A stretch of DNA of 34,708 nt, from contig JAUQWT010000085.1 of assembly GCA_030835005.1 (NCBI GenBank), positions 1 to 34,708 on the forward strand, given 5' to 3'. The notes beneath the pieces were generated by a model, which was not told the DNA's origin, searched no databases, and saw nothing but the letters and a program-made list of their open reading frames with translations. Position 1 is the first letter of the stretch. Every line of letters starts with the position of its first letter. The DNA comes from Ignavibacteria bacterium. GTDB taxonomy: Bacteria > Bacteroidota > Ignavibacteria > Tepidaquicellales > OLB5. Shown one piece after another: positions 1 through 7,724 of the stretch. The position numbers and the translations under genes are program-made.

Positions 1-255
1 TTTGAACAGGCAATTTCAGCCGTAGATGCTTTCAGGCATTATCTTAAAACAGAGAAGCTCATAGCAGAAGACCAGAAAACTGCTCAGTATGAATTTCTGA
101 GATGCTTAACGCGCCTTGCTGAGTTTAAACTCAGTGGAGTAGACAAAAAGAACTTACACAACTTGTCAGTTCTGAAAAAAGAAATAATGAACATGAGTGC
201 TAATCCTTTAGGAGCAAAAAACTGGTTAATAGAAAAAGCTGCAGAACTGAAATAG
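1..255 (+). CDS. C-terminal end of an unrecognised family protein (third paralogue)
   Basis: Frame 1 is open from the window edge to a TAG at 253-255 and gives the last 84 residues of a protein. The segment is helical and charged and ends in GAKNWLIEKAAELK. That ending lines up with the C-termini of the proteins at 2251-3687 (VKFWLEDRIESF) and 7725-9185 (GLWIAEKIEEM). The preceding FRHYL and FLRCLTRLAEF segments also match the same positions in those two. I therefore infer it is a third member of the same family, cut by the window edge. Function is unknown. It converges on the YggU gene with a 9-base gap. Confidence 0.75.
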   Translation, partial: FEQAISAVDAFRHYLKTEKLIAEDQKTAQYEFLRCLTRLAEFKLSGVDKKNLHNLSVLKKEIMNMSANPLGAKNWLIEKAAELK

Positions 256-264
256 AAGGCAGAA

Positions 265-525
265 TCAATCCGGTATCAGTAATATTTTTTCTTTTGATGC
301 TGCCCCCGAGATCAAATCTATTTGAGATTTAGGAATCTTCAAGTGTTTTGAGATCAGCTCTATCACACGTTCATTGGCTTTTCCTTTTTCAGGCGGGACA
401 GATACTCGGATCTCGTAATAATTCTTCTCAATTTCTTTTATTGAATTTTCCCGTGAATTAGGTTTCACTTTTACTTTAATCTTCAAATGGTCTTTTCTCT
501 TTTTTTCATTTCGGATTTCAAACAA
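265..525 (-). CDS. DUF167 / YggU family protein
   Basis: An 86-residue protein with the hallmarks of the small DUF167 (YggU, UPF0235) family: an N-terminal beta strand with KVKVKPNS, then a central VPPEKGKANERVIELISKHL segment and SQIDLISGAASKEK. The length is normal for the family, whose members are compact alpha/beta proteins of unclear cellular role. The start is a TTG at 525; no ATG lies near the N-terminus, and the first 14 charged residues precede the conserved core, so translation could begin slightly later. It sits alone, downstream of a terminator and convergent with the gene ending at 255. Confidence 0.85.
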   Translation of the reverse strand: MFEIRNEKKRKDHLKIKVKVKPNSRENSIKEIEKNYYEIRVSVPPEKGKANERVIELISKHLKIPKSQIDLISGAASKEKILLIPD

Positions 526-553
526 ATATTAGTTCATTAATCTGAATAAAAAA

Positions 554-569
554 GGAGCTAATTAGCTCC
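554..569 (-). terminator. Terminator hairpin of the GGAGC type
   Basis: A perfect 16-bp palindrome, GGAGCTAATTAGCTCC, has six A residues on its plus-strand 5' side. Read on the minus strand this is a stem followed by a run of U. It lies 81 bases beyond the reading-frame end of the broken propeller gene at 650-1823, which it would terminate. Confidence 0.75.
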
Positions 570-576
570 ATAAACT

Positions 577-609
577 GTTCATCCGATGACTTGAAGTCAT
601 CGGATGAAC
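577..609. repeat. Large perfect palindrome (REP-like)
   Basis: Two 14-base arms, GTTCATCCGATGAC and its complement, flank a five-base centre TTGAA, so the whole 33 bases form an almost perfect palindrome. The core GATGACTTnAAGTCATC recurs at 9226-9244, and a related CATCCGGT palindrome lies at 3686-3719. No U run follows, so it may be a repeated extragenic palindrome rather than a simple terminator. It sits next to the hairpin at 554-569. Confidence 0.7.
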
Positions 610-649
610 ATGAAGTCCCCTGAAATGTATGCTGCGGAAAATGAAGTAT

Positions 650-1823
650 TTACTTCACCAGCAGCACCTTCTTTGAATCGGAATATTCGCCAGCTGTGAT
701 ACGGTAAAAAAACACCCCCTTGAATATTTTGATGCATCCCAATCTGCATAATATGATCCGGCAGACATGGATTGATTTACCAGTGTTTCAATTTCACGGC
801 CGGTTACATCATGTACAACCAATTTAATAAAACTGCCTTTGGAACAGAGAATTCTATGTTTGTTTTTGGATTGAACGGATTTGGATAATTTTGTGAAAGC
901 GAAAAAGCATTTGGAACCTCAGTTGATACTTGAGATATTCCAACAAACTTGCTAAGAGGTCTTTTGAATCCTCCACGATTACCGCCTATTGTACCACCTG
1001 CATATAAATAATTATTAAACAGACACATTGAATACATAATCGGAGTCCCGCCAAATCCTTCGTTTTTTTGTATCCATGTCGTGCCATAGTCATTTGACAA
1101 ATAAATTCCCTGGCTTGTTGCTGCAAAGAGATTATCGCCATAAACCAAAAGATCGTTTATTGTTTGATTGTTAAAAGAAGTCTGTGCCCAGTTAAGTCCG
1201 TTATTAGTTGATTTATATACACCATAAACCGCCATTCCAGCAAATATATTATTTCCAATAGCTGCTAGAGAGTATGGTGTCCTGATATTTAAGGATGTTT
1301 GCGTCCAGTTAAAACTATTATCTGTTGATTTATATACGCCGTGCTGCGACCCCATTCCGGCAAAAATAATACCACCGCGGCGAGCAAACAATGTACCTCG
1401 TAGTTGATATTAAAAGTCCGGGTCCAATTAGTCCCGTTATTTGTTGATAAATATATTCCATACGTACCGCCTGCTAATACATTATTCCCCAAGAATATTA
1501 TGTCGTCCATAACACTAGTTAGCGAAGTCAGTGACCAATTTAACCCGCCATTTGTTGATAGAAATACTCCAGTATTTGTTCCTGCAAAAAAAAGAACTTC
1601 CGTTTCCATTTATCACATGTACAGTTTGGTTGATCAAAGAAGTTTGAGACCAGTTAGTGCCATTGTTAGTTAAAATGTACAATCCGGTTATACCCGTTCC
1701 TGCAAAAATATTGCTCCCGTAGCCGAAAAGTACCGGTGGTTCGTTGTAAAACACCTGCTGCCATTGTGCTTCCGCCGAGAAAACAGATAAAGATGTTAAT
1801 ATTAAAATTAGAAGTTTTTTCAT
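650..1823 (-). pseudogene. Frameshifted secreted beta-propeller (YCF48/BNR-like) protein with T9SS sorting domain
   Basis: The gene starts at ATG 1823 with a signal peptide (MKKLLILILTSLSVFSAEAQ). It then has repeats of the type G.Y.S.NNGTNW....., typical of YCF48/BNR-like propellers, and ends with NYPNPFNP and a T9SS type A domain finishing KKVLLVK at 650. The frame is broken at least four times: near 1596 (one T too many in a T run), near 1397, near 842 and near 733. Conceptual repair would restore roughly 390 residues. Neighbouring genes, including an intact T9SS propeller at 3731-5356, show no such breaks. Real decay is therefore more likely than poor sequence, although two of the breaks lie at or beside homopolymers and assembly error remains possible. 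Confidence 0.8.
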
Positions 1824-2250
1824 TGTTAGATATAGTAAAATTTAACTGAGAATTGTTGTTTCATAAAATATAATCCCCCAAAAACCATACTTTTGCTGAG
1901 TTTCGCAGCTATACGATGCTCAAAGAATACATATGGAATAATTGGGGGATACTTTTAGTGATAACTGTGAATCTTTCTTGAGAATCATATAGCCTATTGT
2001 AAACATAGTTCTCGAATGCAGCTTTTCAAAAGAGAAATTATTTGGTTTTAGAAAATTTTGAAGCGCAAACATAAAGAATTACTTATTTTTAGCTTGTTTT
2101 AAGCATTAAATATGTTAAAATTTTAGAGAAATTTCTTAAAACATTCAGGGAAATCATTAAACCTGCAAGAACCTATTAATTTTCAAGCATCTCTGATTGT
2201 CATTTCTGGTATCTATTTATACTAATAAAATTCTATTTACTTTAGAACAT
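1824..2250. other. Intergenic region without a recognisable gene
   Basis: This AT-rich spacer separates a minus-strand pseudogene from a plus-strand gene and should carry their divergent promoters. I see no convincing open frame. The only structure noted is a pair of complementary C-run and G-run octamers (1873-1880 and 1943-1950), 62 bases apart. A TACTTTTG at 1888-1895 fits the -7 consensus but has no clear partner. Confidence 0.4.
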
Positions 2251-3687
2251 TTGCAGAACACTAAGCTGGTAAAATTATTGAAGACTTTCTCCGGTCCTGA
2301 AATAAAAAAATTCAGGGAATTTGTTATTTCCCCTTATTTCAATAAGAATAAAAATGTGATCAGGTTAAATGATGTATTATTGAAATTTCATCCCGATTTT
2401 GATGCTAAATCCTTTACTGAAGAGAATATATATTCGGAAGTTTTTGGCAAGGGTAAGTTTGAGTACTTCAAAATAAAAAATATCTCATCAGATCTTTATA
2501 ACCTGGGGCTTGAGTATCTGAAATTAAAGCCTAATCCCTCCACTTTCTTTATGAACGATTACAATCTTATGGTGCAGCTTCGCAAGCGTAAGCTGTTTAA
2601 CCTTCATAAGAAACTGGTGAGATCAATGGAGGAAAACTTCAGGAATACAGAAGTAAAAGATAGTCCGTTTCTATACAGCAATTACCTTTTGACGGCAGAG
2701 AGCCAGCTTGTTGACCTTTTTGAAGAGCCCAGCAGTATCACCGGAATTTTGAGCGAGTTTGAAAGTTTTTTTGAATTCCTTATCTATCACTTACTGCAAT
2801 TTTATAACCTGATGATTCATATTGGCAAAGAAAACAATGTGAAAATAGATATAAAGATGATGGATGAAGTAGTAAGCTACCTCGAAAAGGGGCCCGTCAG
2901 CAAACATCCTACAACTGTGTCATACCAGTATCTGATATTACTGAAAACAAAAGAAAAAGAAGAATATTATTTTACTTTGAAGGAGCATTATTTCAATCAT
3001 TTTTCTGAAATGGATGCATCAGCTGCCTATAGGGCACACATGTATCTGTTTGGATATTGCGCCGATATGTATAATTTTAAGGGAGATCGCAGATTTGTAA
3101 TTGAATGTTATGAATTATATAAACATTCGTATTTAAATAACAGAGTGACATCGGGTGAATTGTTATATCCTGACTTTGTAAATTTCATAAAAGTCTTTGT
3201 GAGAGCAGGTGATACTGCTCTTGCCAGGAAATTCATAATCGACTTCACTGAAAAACTTCCCGAAGACCAGCTTGATAATTGTGTTAATTTCTCAAATGCA
3301 TATATTGCTCATTCTGAAGGTGATCTGAATAAAGCCCTGGCGTGTATTTCTAAAGTATGCTTCCCGTTGGCAATACTTAAAGTCCAGGTAAAGATCATGC
3401 AGGTTCAGTTAAACTATGAACTTGGTTTTTATGAAGAGACTAGAAGCTTAATCGATTCTTTTAGAAAAACACTTTTGAAAGAAGCGGTTATATCTGAAGA
3501 TTATAAAAACTCGATACTGAACTTCATGAAACTTACGATAAACTTGATCAACATAAAACAGGAAACAAGCAGAAAAATACAAGAATTCGAAATACATAAA
3601 TTGACTGAAACAATAAACAAAACACAGTCAAATCACTTTGGTGTCAAGTTTTGGCTGGAAGATCGAATTGAAAGTTTTAACCAATAA
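2251..3687 (+). CDS. Unrecognised helical repeat family protein (paralogue of 7725-9185)
   Basis: I do not recognise a named domain. The protein has about 478 residues, is rich in Leu, Lys, Glu, Phe and Tyr, lacks a signal peptide or membrane segment, and looks all-helical, perhaps TPR-like. Its N-terminus, LVKLLKTFSGPEIKKF followed by SPYFNKNKNV, matches that of the 7725-9185 gene (LINILRTFSKTEMKDF, SPFHNRGRNY). Its C-terminal WLEDRIESF matches the other paralogues. The frame is open back to a TTG at 2197, but the TTG at 2251 aligns with the start of the second copy, which has a stop codon directly before it, so I choose 2251. A hairpin begins inside its stop codon. A regulatory or scaffold role would be a guess. 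Confidence 0.75.
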   Translation: MQNTKLVKLLKTFSGPEIKKFREFVISPYFNKNKNVIRLNDVLLKFHPDFDAKSFTEENIYSEVFGKGKFEYFKIKNISSDLYNLGLEYLKLKPNPSTFFMNDYNLMVQLRKRKLFNLHKKLVRSMEENFRNTEVKDSPFLYSNYLLTAESQLVDLFEEPSSITGILSEFESFFEFLIYHLLQFYNLMIHIGKENNVKIDIKMMDEVVSYLEKGPVSKHPTTVSYQYLILLKTKEKEEYYFTLKEHYFNHFSEMDASAAYRAHMYLFGYCADMYNFKGDRRFVIECYELYKHSYLNNRVTSGELLYPDFVNFIKVFVRAGDTALARKFIIDFTEKLPEDQLDNCVNFSNAYIAHSEGDLNKALACISKVCFPLAILKVQVKIMQVQLNYELGFYEETRSLIDSFRKTLLKEAVISEDYKNSILNFMKLTINLINIKQETSRKIQEFEIHKLTETINKTQSNHFGVKFWLEDRIESFNQ

Positions 3688-3719
3688 CTCATCCGGTGAC
3701 CTTAGCTACCGGATGAGTT
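3686..3719. terminator. Hairpin starting in the stop codon of the upstream gene
   Basis: Twelve-base perfect arms, AACTCATCCGGT and ACCGGATGAGTT, flank a ten-base loop. The left arm begins inside the TAA stop of the plus-strand gene, and the right arm ends 11 bases before the end of the convergent SBBP gene. There is no clear U run, so it may be a bidirectional 3'-end structure or a member of the palindrome family seen at 577-609. Confidence 0.55.
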
Positions 3720-3730
3720 GAACACACTAT

Positions 3731-5356
3731 TTATTTTACGAGCACCATCTTGTTTACTTCATTGAAATCACCAGCTTCGATCTTATAGAAATAAACACCG
3801 CTTGAAAGTGCGGTGGCATCAAACCTGAAATCATAAGAACCCGGGCCCAGGTATTCGTTGACCAACACGCTTACTATCCTGCCTATAGGATCATACACTA
3901 CAAGCTTCGTAAAGGAGCCTAAAGGAAGATCAAATTTAATTTTTGTTGCCGGGTTGAACGGATTTGGATAATTATTGTATAAACGATACTTTTCCGGGAC
4001 GCCTGATAAAGACGGTTCAATTCCGGTAGTTGTGGAATACTTGACTGTAGCAAAATCACTTGAACTTCCGCTTCCCTGGCTGTTTCCTGTTACAATTGCG
4101 TTACCGGAATTATCAACGCAGATAGATAATGCTGCATCAACTCCGTTACCCGGACCGTTGTATCTTTGCTCCCACAACTGCTGGCCACCTGCATTATATT
4201 TTAAAGTTAGATAGTCCAGGTTTGAACCCCCGGAATTACTTGCACCTGTAATAAATGCATTTCCATTCCCATCAACTGCAACAGAAGTGGCATCATCTGA
4301 AGTATTGTTTGGCCCGTTATATCTCATTACCCATTGCTGAACACCGGAAGAATTATAATAAACTGTTGCATAATCAGTGGCAGACCCCTGTCCTATACTT
4401 GAACCCGTTACATAAACATTATAAACTGAAGTAACTGCAAGCCCGAATGCAACATCGTTATCATTACCTGTTCCGTTATATCTTGAATTCCATTGTTCCT
4501 GACCGGAAGAATTGAATTTTATGGTAACATAATCATTAGATGAACCGCTGCCGCTGCTGCCCCCCGTTATATAAATATTACCAAGCGCGTCCAACGCAAG
4601 ATCAGAAGGAACGTCATCGCCGTTATTCGTTCCGTTATACCTGATAGTCCATTGTTCCTGCCCGGAAGAGTTATATTTGATTGTAAGGTAATCCAGTCCG
4701 CTGCCGCTGCCCGTGCTGCTTCCGGTTATGTATACATTTCCTGCTATATCTACTTTTACTACAGCTGCATTATCAATGCTGTTTTGAGGGCCGTTATATC
4801 TTGAAGCCCACTGCTGCTGACCGGAGGAATTATACTTTACCGTTGCATAGTCATAATTTGTTACACTAAGGCTTTGTCCTGTCACATAAACGTTACCAGC
4901 GGCATCAACTGAAACAGAAAAAGCCTCATCAGTTCCGTTAGAAGGTCCATTATATCTTGCAACCCATTGCTCTTGACCGCTGCTGTTGTATTTAATGGTT
5001 GCATAATCACTAAATGAAGTTGTGCCCGTACTTATACCTGTAACATAAACATTTCCGGCTGCATCAACAGTAATGGCATTTGCAGCATCAATAAAATTCG
5101 CCGGACCATTGTATCTGGCCGACCATTGTTCCTGTCCCGCCGAGTTATATTTTACTGTTGCATAGTCAAGGTTCGAGCCATTCCCGATACTGCTTCCTGT
5201 TACGTAAACATTTCCGCCTGCATCACAAACTACTGCAAATGCTTCATCTAAACTATTACCCGGACCGTTATATCTGGAAACCCATTGTCCAAAAACCGGG
5301 ATGCTTAGTACATTTAGTACTAATAGTAATTTAAGTGTAAAAAAAAATTGTTTCAT
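3731..5356 (-). CDS. Secreted SBBP-repeat beta-propeller with T9SS sorting domain
   Basis: A 541-residue exported protein. Residues 1-24 are a signal peptide ending PVFGQ. Residues 25 to about 450 hold eight repeats of about 53 residues, each with W..RYNGP.N..D, a VD..GNVYVTG strand and DYATVKYNSSGQEQ. This is the SBBP (seven-bladed beta-propeller) signature. Residues from about 455 hold the linker NYPNPFNPATKI and a T9SS type A C-terminal domain ending VNKMVLVK. It should cross the outer membrane by the type IX system and be anchored or released outside. The ligand is unknown. It is single-cistron, with a spacer of over 500 bases upstream. Confidence 0.92.
   Translation of the reverse strand: MKQFFFTLKLLLVLNVLSIPVFGQWVSRYNGPGNSLDEAFAVVCDAGGNVYVTGSSIGNGSNLDYATVKYNSAGQEQWSARYNGPANFIDAANAITVDAAGNVYVTGISTGTTSFSDYATIKYNSSGQEQWVARYNGPSNGTDEAFSVSVDAAGNVYVTGQSLSVTNYDYATVKYNSSGQQQWASRYNGPQNSIDNAAVVKVDIAGNVYITGSSTGSGSGLDYLTIKYNSSGQEQWTIRYNGTNNGDDVPSDLALDALGNIYITGGSSGSGSSNDYVTIKFNSSGQEQWNSRYNGTGNDNDVAFGLAVTSVYNVYVTGSSIGQGSATDYATVYYNSSGVQQWVMRYNGPNNTSDDATSVAVDGNGNAFITGASNSGGSNLDYLTLKYNAGGQQLWEQRYNGPGNGVDAALSICVDNSGNAIVTGNSQGSGSSSDFATVKYSTTTGIEPSLSGVPEKYRLYNNYPNPFNPATKIKFDLPLGSFTKLVVYDPIGRIVSVLVNEYLGPGSYDFRFDATALSSGVYFYKIEAGDFNEVNKMVLVK
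4010..5284 (-). repeat. Eight tandem SBBP-coding repeats of about 159 bp
   Basis: The propeller region is built of eight tandem units of 52-53 codons. Units 1 to 4, 7 and 8 keep RYNGP, while units 5 and 6 read RYNGT. Unit 6 has lost the usual VD..G of the central strand (it reads VTSVYNVYVTG), so the repeats have diverged and are not recent duplications. Confidence 0.85.
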
Positions 5357-5832
5357 AATGCCCTACTTTCTATTTTTTGACTTTCATAATCTTTCATTTT
5401 CTTAGTTAATTGATGTTGAATTATGACTTTTATATGTATTGTTTAAAACAAAAATACCCTAAACTAAATCTAATTAAGTCATCACGAAGGATGAAAACAG
5501 AACTACCCCTTAAGAACTACGGTATGAACTAAAGGATCACCTAAAAAAATAATTGGACCCTGTATGATTCTAAAAGAATTTCATTCCCTTAGAGTAAATT
5601 AAATTCAATTTCCGTGCCATACTTAATTGATTAGAAAATAGGAGTTTTGTTTTGTTAACTTCTGTCAAAGAATACCTGTATCAATGACATTAGTGACAAT
5701 GAGATTTTATTATTAATGATGAATGGTTTGTTAAGTGAAAGAGTCTCTTGGGATTTTTAAATATGTTGAACTAAAGACCGGCAAACAGCTAAGGGCAAAG
5801 AACTGGCTGACAAACAGATCAAACAAGCAACT
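5357..5832. other. Intergenic region without a recognisable gene
   Basis: This AT-rich spacer lies between two minus-strand genes. A TATTTTTG on the minus strand at 5449-5456 fits the Bacteroidetes -7 consensus and could serve the SBBP gene, but no clear -33 element precedes it. An 80-codon plus-strand frame from 5735 runs through a terminator and into the opposite gene, so I do not accept it. Confidence 0.4.
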
Positions 5833-5838
5833 AAAAAA

Positions 5839-5854
5839 GGAGCCAATTAGCTCC
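5839..5854 (-). terminator. Bidirectional GGAGC-type terminator hairpin
   Basis: The palindrome GGAGCCAATTAGCTCC has six A on one side and five T on the other, so it can act in both directions. Its natural client is the outer-membrane protein gene that ends at 5884 on the minus strand. Confidence 0.8.
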
Positions 5855-5883
5855 TTTTTGTACAGCGCTATGTATTCCCCGTT

Positions 5884-6504
5884 TTATATTCCAAATTTTA
5901 TACCCGCAGTAAATCTGAAACCATTGTTTTTTACGTTTGTTGAATTTTTAAGTATGTTTGAAAACCCGAGTGAATAACCGATGCCTGTAAAAATATCAGT
6001 TCTATCTGCAACTTTAAATTCCATGCCGCTACCCAAATAGAGCCCGAAATCAATCGATTCATAAGAAGTAGAAACATCGCTTTCCTGAAAATTAACTCCA
6101 TCGGTTGCTTCTTCGTTTGCCGATAGCTGTACACCAAGAGTCGGTCCCAGTTCAAAATATGGTTTTACTTGGTTTAAAGGAAGATTTACATTGACCAGCA
6201 TTGGAAATTCAATGTAACTGAGATTTTCTGTGAAGGTAATACCGTTATTGTTTCTGATCTCAAAACCTTTCATGATATATCTTATCGCAGGTTTTATTGA
6301 TACATTTTTAGAAACACCAATATCTACAAACCCGCCTACCATAAACCCGGTTTTTGAACCTGTGTTAAAGCTGGGTTTGATATTGGCATTTGCAAGGTTT
6401 AAACCGCCTTCTAAACCTATGGCTACCTGACGTTGTGAAAAAGAAGCAGAAGTAAATATGAATACTGTGAAAATTAATGTTAAAATGGTTACTAAATTTT
6501 TCAT
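5884..6504 (-). CDS. Outer-membrane beta-barrel protein (PorT-like fold)
   Basis: A 206-residue protein with a signal peptide (residues 1-23, ending SASFSQ). It is followed by alternating amphipathic strands such as IGLEGGLNLAN, FMVGGFVDIGV, VSIKPAIRYIMKG and FRFTAGIKFGI, with the final strand ending in an aromatic/glycine-rich segment typical of outer-membrane barrels. It resembles the Bacteroidetes OMP_b-brl_2 type of small eight-stranded barrels. The role is probably structural or adhesive and the substrate is unknown. It is the last gene of a four-gene minus-strand cluster and lies 51 bases after the lipoprotein gene. Confidence 0.8.
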   Translation of the reverse strand: MKNLVTILTLIFTVFIFTSASFSQRQVAIGLEGGLNLANANIKPSFNTGSKTGFMVGGFVDIGVSKNVSIKPAIRYIMKGFEIRNNNGITFTENLSYIEFPMLVNVNLPLNQVKPYFELGPTLGVQLSANEEATDGVNFQESDVSTSYESIDFGLYLGSGMEFKVADRTDIFTGIGYSLGFSNILKNSTNVKNNGFRFTAGIKFGI

Positions 6505-6555
6505 CTTTTTTTCTTTCTGTTTTAAGTTATCTATTATAATGTTTTTTAGATTTTT

Positions 6556-6960
6556 TTATTGTACTGTGTAGTTTGATGTAACGCTGTAATTTGAATTTGG
6601 ATGGCCCGGCACTGTGCCTGTGAAATCAAAATTCCACTGCTGCCCGTTTTGCACACCTACATAATTATTTATGATGTATGTTGTATCCTTGCTGTAAACA
6701 TATGCAGTATTTGTAAAGCTTAATGTATCTGCAAACTGTTCAGGACTGTACCTTGATATGATACGCGATATATTTACATCAACACCGGGTCTGAAAAGAA
6801 ACTGTGTACTGCCGGTTTGAGTAATCCGCTGTGATACCTGAAATGAAACCTGCTGATTTAGGTTAGATCCCGTTACACTATCTATCTTGCTGCAACCTGT
6901 AATAATCAGGTAAACCAGCATCAACCCTCCTAAAAATAGTTTAATAATTCCGCGTTTCAT
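6556..6960 (-). CDS. Small lipoprotein of unknown function
   Basis: A 134-residue protein with a classic lipoprotein signal: positively charged MKRG, a hydrophobic stretch and the lipobox ITGC with Cys23 as the lipidation site. The mature part is polar, rich in Ser, Thr, Asn and Gln, and probably beta-stranded, ending GHPNSNYSVTSNYTVQ. I recognise no domain. It lies between an exported protein gene (44 bases upstream) and an outer-membrane barrel gene (51 bases downstream), so an envelope partnership is likely but not shown. Confidence 0.75.
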   Translation of the reverse strand: MKRGIIKLFLGGLMLVYLIITGCSKIDSVTGSNLNQQVSFQVSQRITQTGSTQFLFRPGVDVNISRIISRYSPEQFADTLSFTNTAYVYSKDTTYIINNYVGVQNGQQWNFDFTGTVPGHPNSNYSVTSNYTVQ

Positions 6961-7004
6961 TTTGTTTTTTTCCTTTCTTTGTTATATGATTATTGATTGT
7001 TAAA

Positions 7005-7349
7005 TTAATTCTTTTCAAAAACTAAACCTGATATATACGACTCCCAATCCGGCACAGAAGCAATTTCATTTATAACAGTTACAGAATCCGCTGTAAACGT
7101 GTAGTCTGAATTGTTCATCACATATTTTCCGTTTGAACCCATACCGTATTTATTTACAACATGCCATATTCTTGAATCACCGCTTGGCTTATAATAAAAT
7201 GCAGATATCCCTTCCACTTGTTCTAAGTCAACCACAGACTTTCTCTCAAGACTGTTGTTTTCACTTTTTTTAAGAGAAAAACCGGTTATTAATGCTGCGA
7301 TAACTATTGAGGCAAGAATCACTAACTTTACATACTTAACGATTTTCAT
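7005..7349 (-). CDS. Exported or membrane-anchored small protein
   Basis: A 114-residue protein with a hydrophobic N-terminal segment (residues about 8-24, VKLVILASIVIAALITG) that may be an uncleaved anchor, since no clear cleavage site follows. The remainder contains RIWHVVNKYGMGSNGKYVMNNSDYTF and ends in an acidic and aromatic tail. No family is recognised. Its ATG overlaps the stop of the upstream small gene by four bases (ATGA), indicating translational coupling. Confidence 0.65.
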   Translation of the reverse strand: MKIVKYVKLVILASIVIAALITGFSLKKSENNSLERKSVVDLEQVEGISAFYYKPSGDSRIWHVVNKYGMGSNGKYVMNNSDYTFTADSVTVINEIASVPDWESYISGLVFEKN

Positions 7350-7573
7350 TTATTTGTATTCCCTTCTTTATTATGATTTTGTTTTGTATTTACACGTTTT
7401 ATATTAGTTTGTTTTTTCTTTTTAAATTTCTTTATATTTTCAGTCTTCTGTATTGGTGTATTTGGAAAGATCTCATTGAAATCTTGATCATAAATTTGGG
7501 CTAATCTGATAATGCTTTGTATTGAAGATTTTCCGAATTTATTCTTGTTACTGGATTTCATTTCCATATTCAA
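7346..7573 (-). CDS. Small basic protein with an HTH-tail-like segment
   Basis: A 75-residue (or slightly shorter) Lys/Asn-rich protein. Residues about 16-37, SSIQSIIRLAQIYDQDFNEIF, resemble the last helices of XRE-type helix-turn-helix domains (compare the common pattern of LAKALGVSLDELF). The upstream helices that would complete a DNA-binding domain are missing, because an in-frame stop lies about 30 bases before the first codon. The C-terminal half is Lys/Asn/Thr-rich and likely disordered. The TTG at 7573 is followed by ATGs two and four codons later, either of which may be the true start. The ATGA overlap with the next gene supports it being real. Confidence 0.5.
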   Translation of the reverse strand: MNMEMKSSNKNKFGKSSIQSIIRLAQIYDQDFNEIFPNTPIQKTENIKKFKKKKQTNIKRVNTKQNHNKEGNTNK

Positions 7574-7724
7574 TTCTGCATCAAAGATAGTTTTCGTTTA
7601 TATGCTCGGCAAATAATTTATTTCTCGAAACTAATCATGGGATTCCCCCTAAATCACAATAGAAATAGCGATTTTTGGCTTATATTAAAGTTTTTTCGAA
7701 CTTGAGACTAAACAGAACATTTAG

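Noticed and set aside
1404-1673. An 89-codon plus-strand frame within the propeller pseudogene
   Set aside because: It is antisense to conserved repeats of the broken gene and shows the composition expected of a shadow frame.
4010-5284. Tandem repeats considered as a CRISPR array or minisatellite
   Set aside because: The repeats are in frame, 52-53 codons long and diverged at the DNA level; they encode SBBP propeller blades.
5735-5977. An 80-codon plus-strand open frame
   Set aside because: It reads through a clear terminator hairpin at 5839-5854 and continues into the antisense of the outer-membrane protein gene; its sequence has no protein-like signature.
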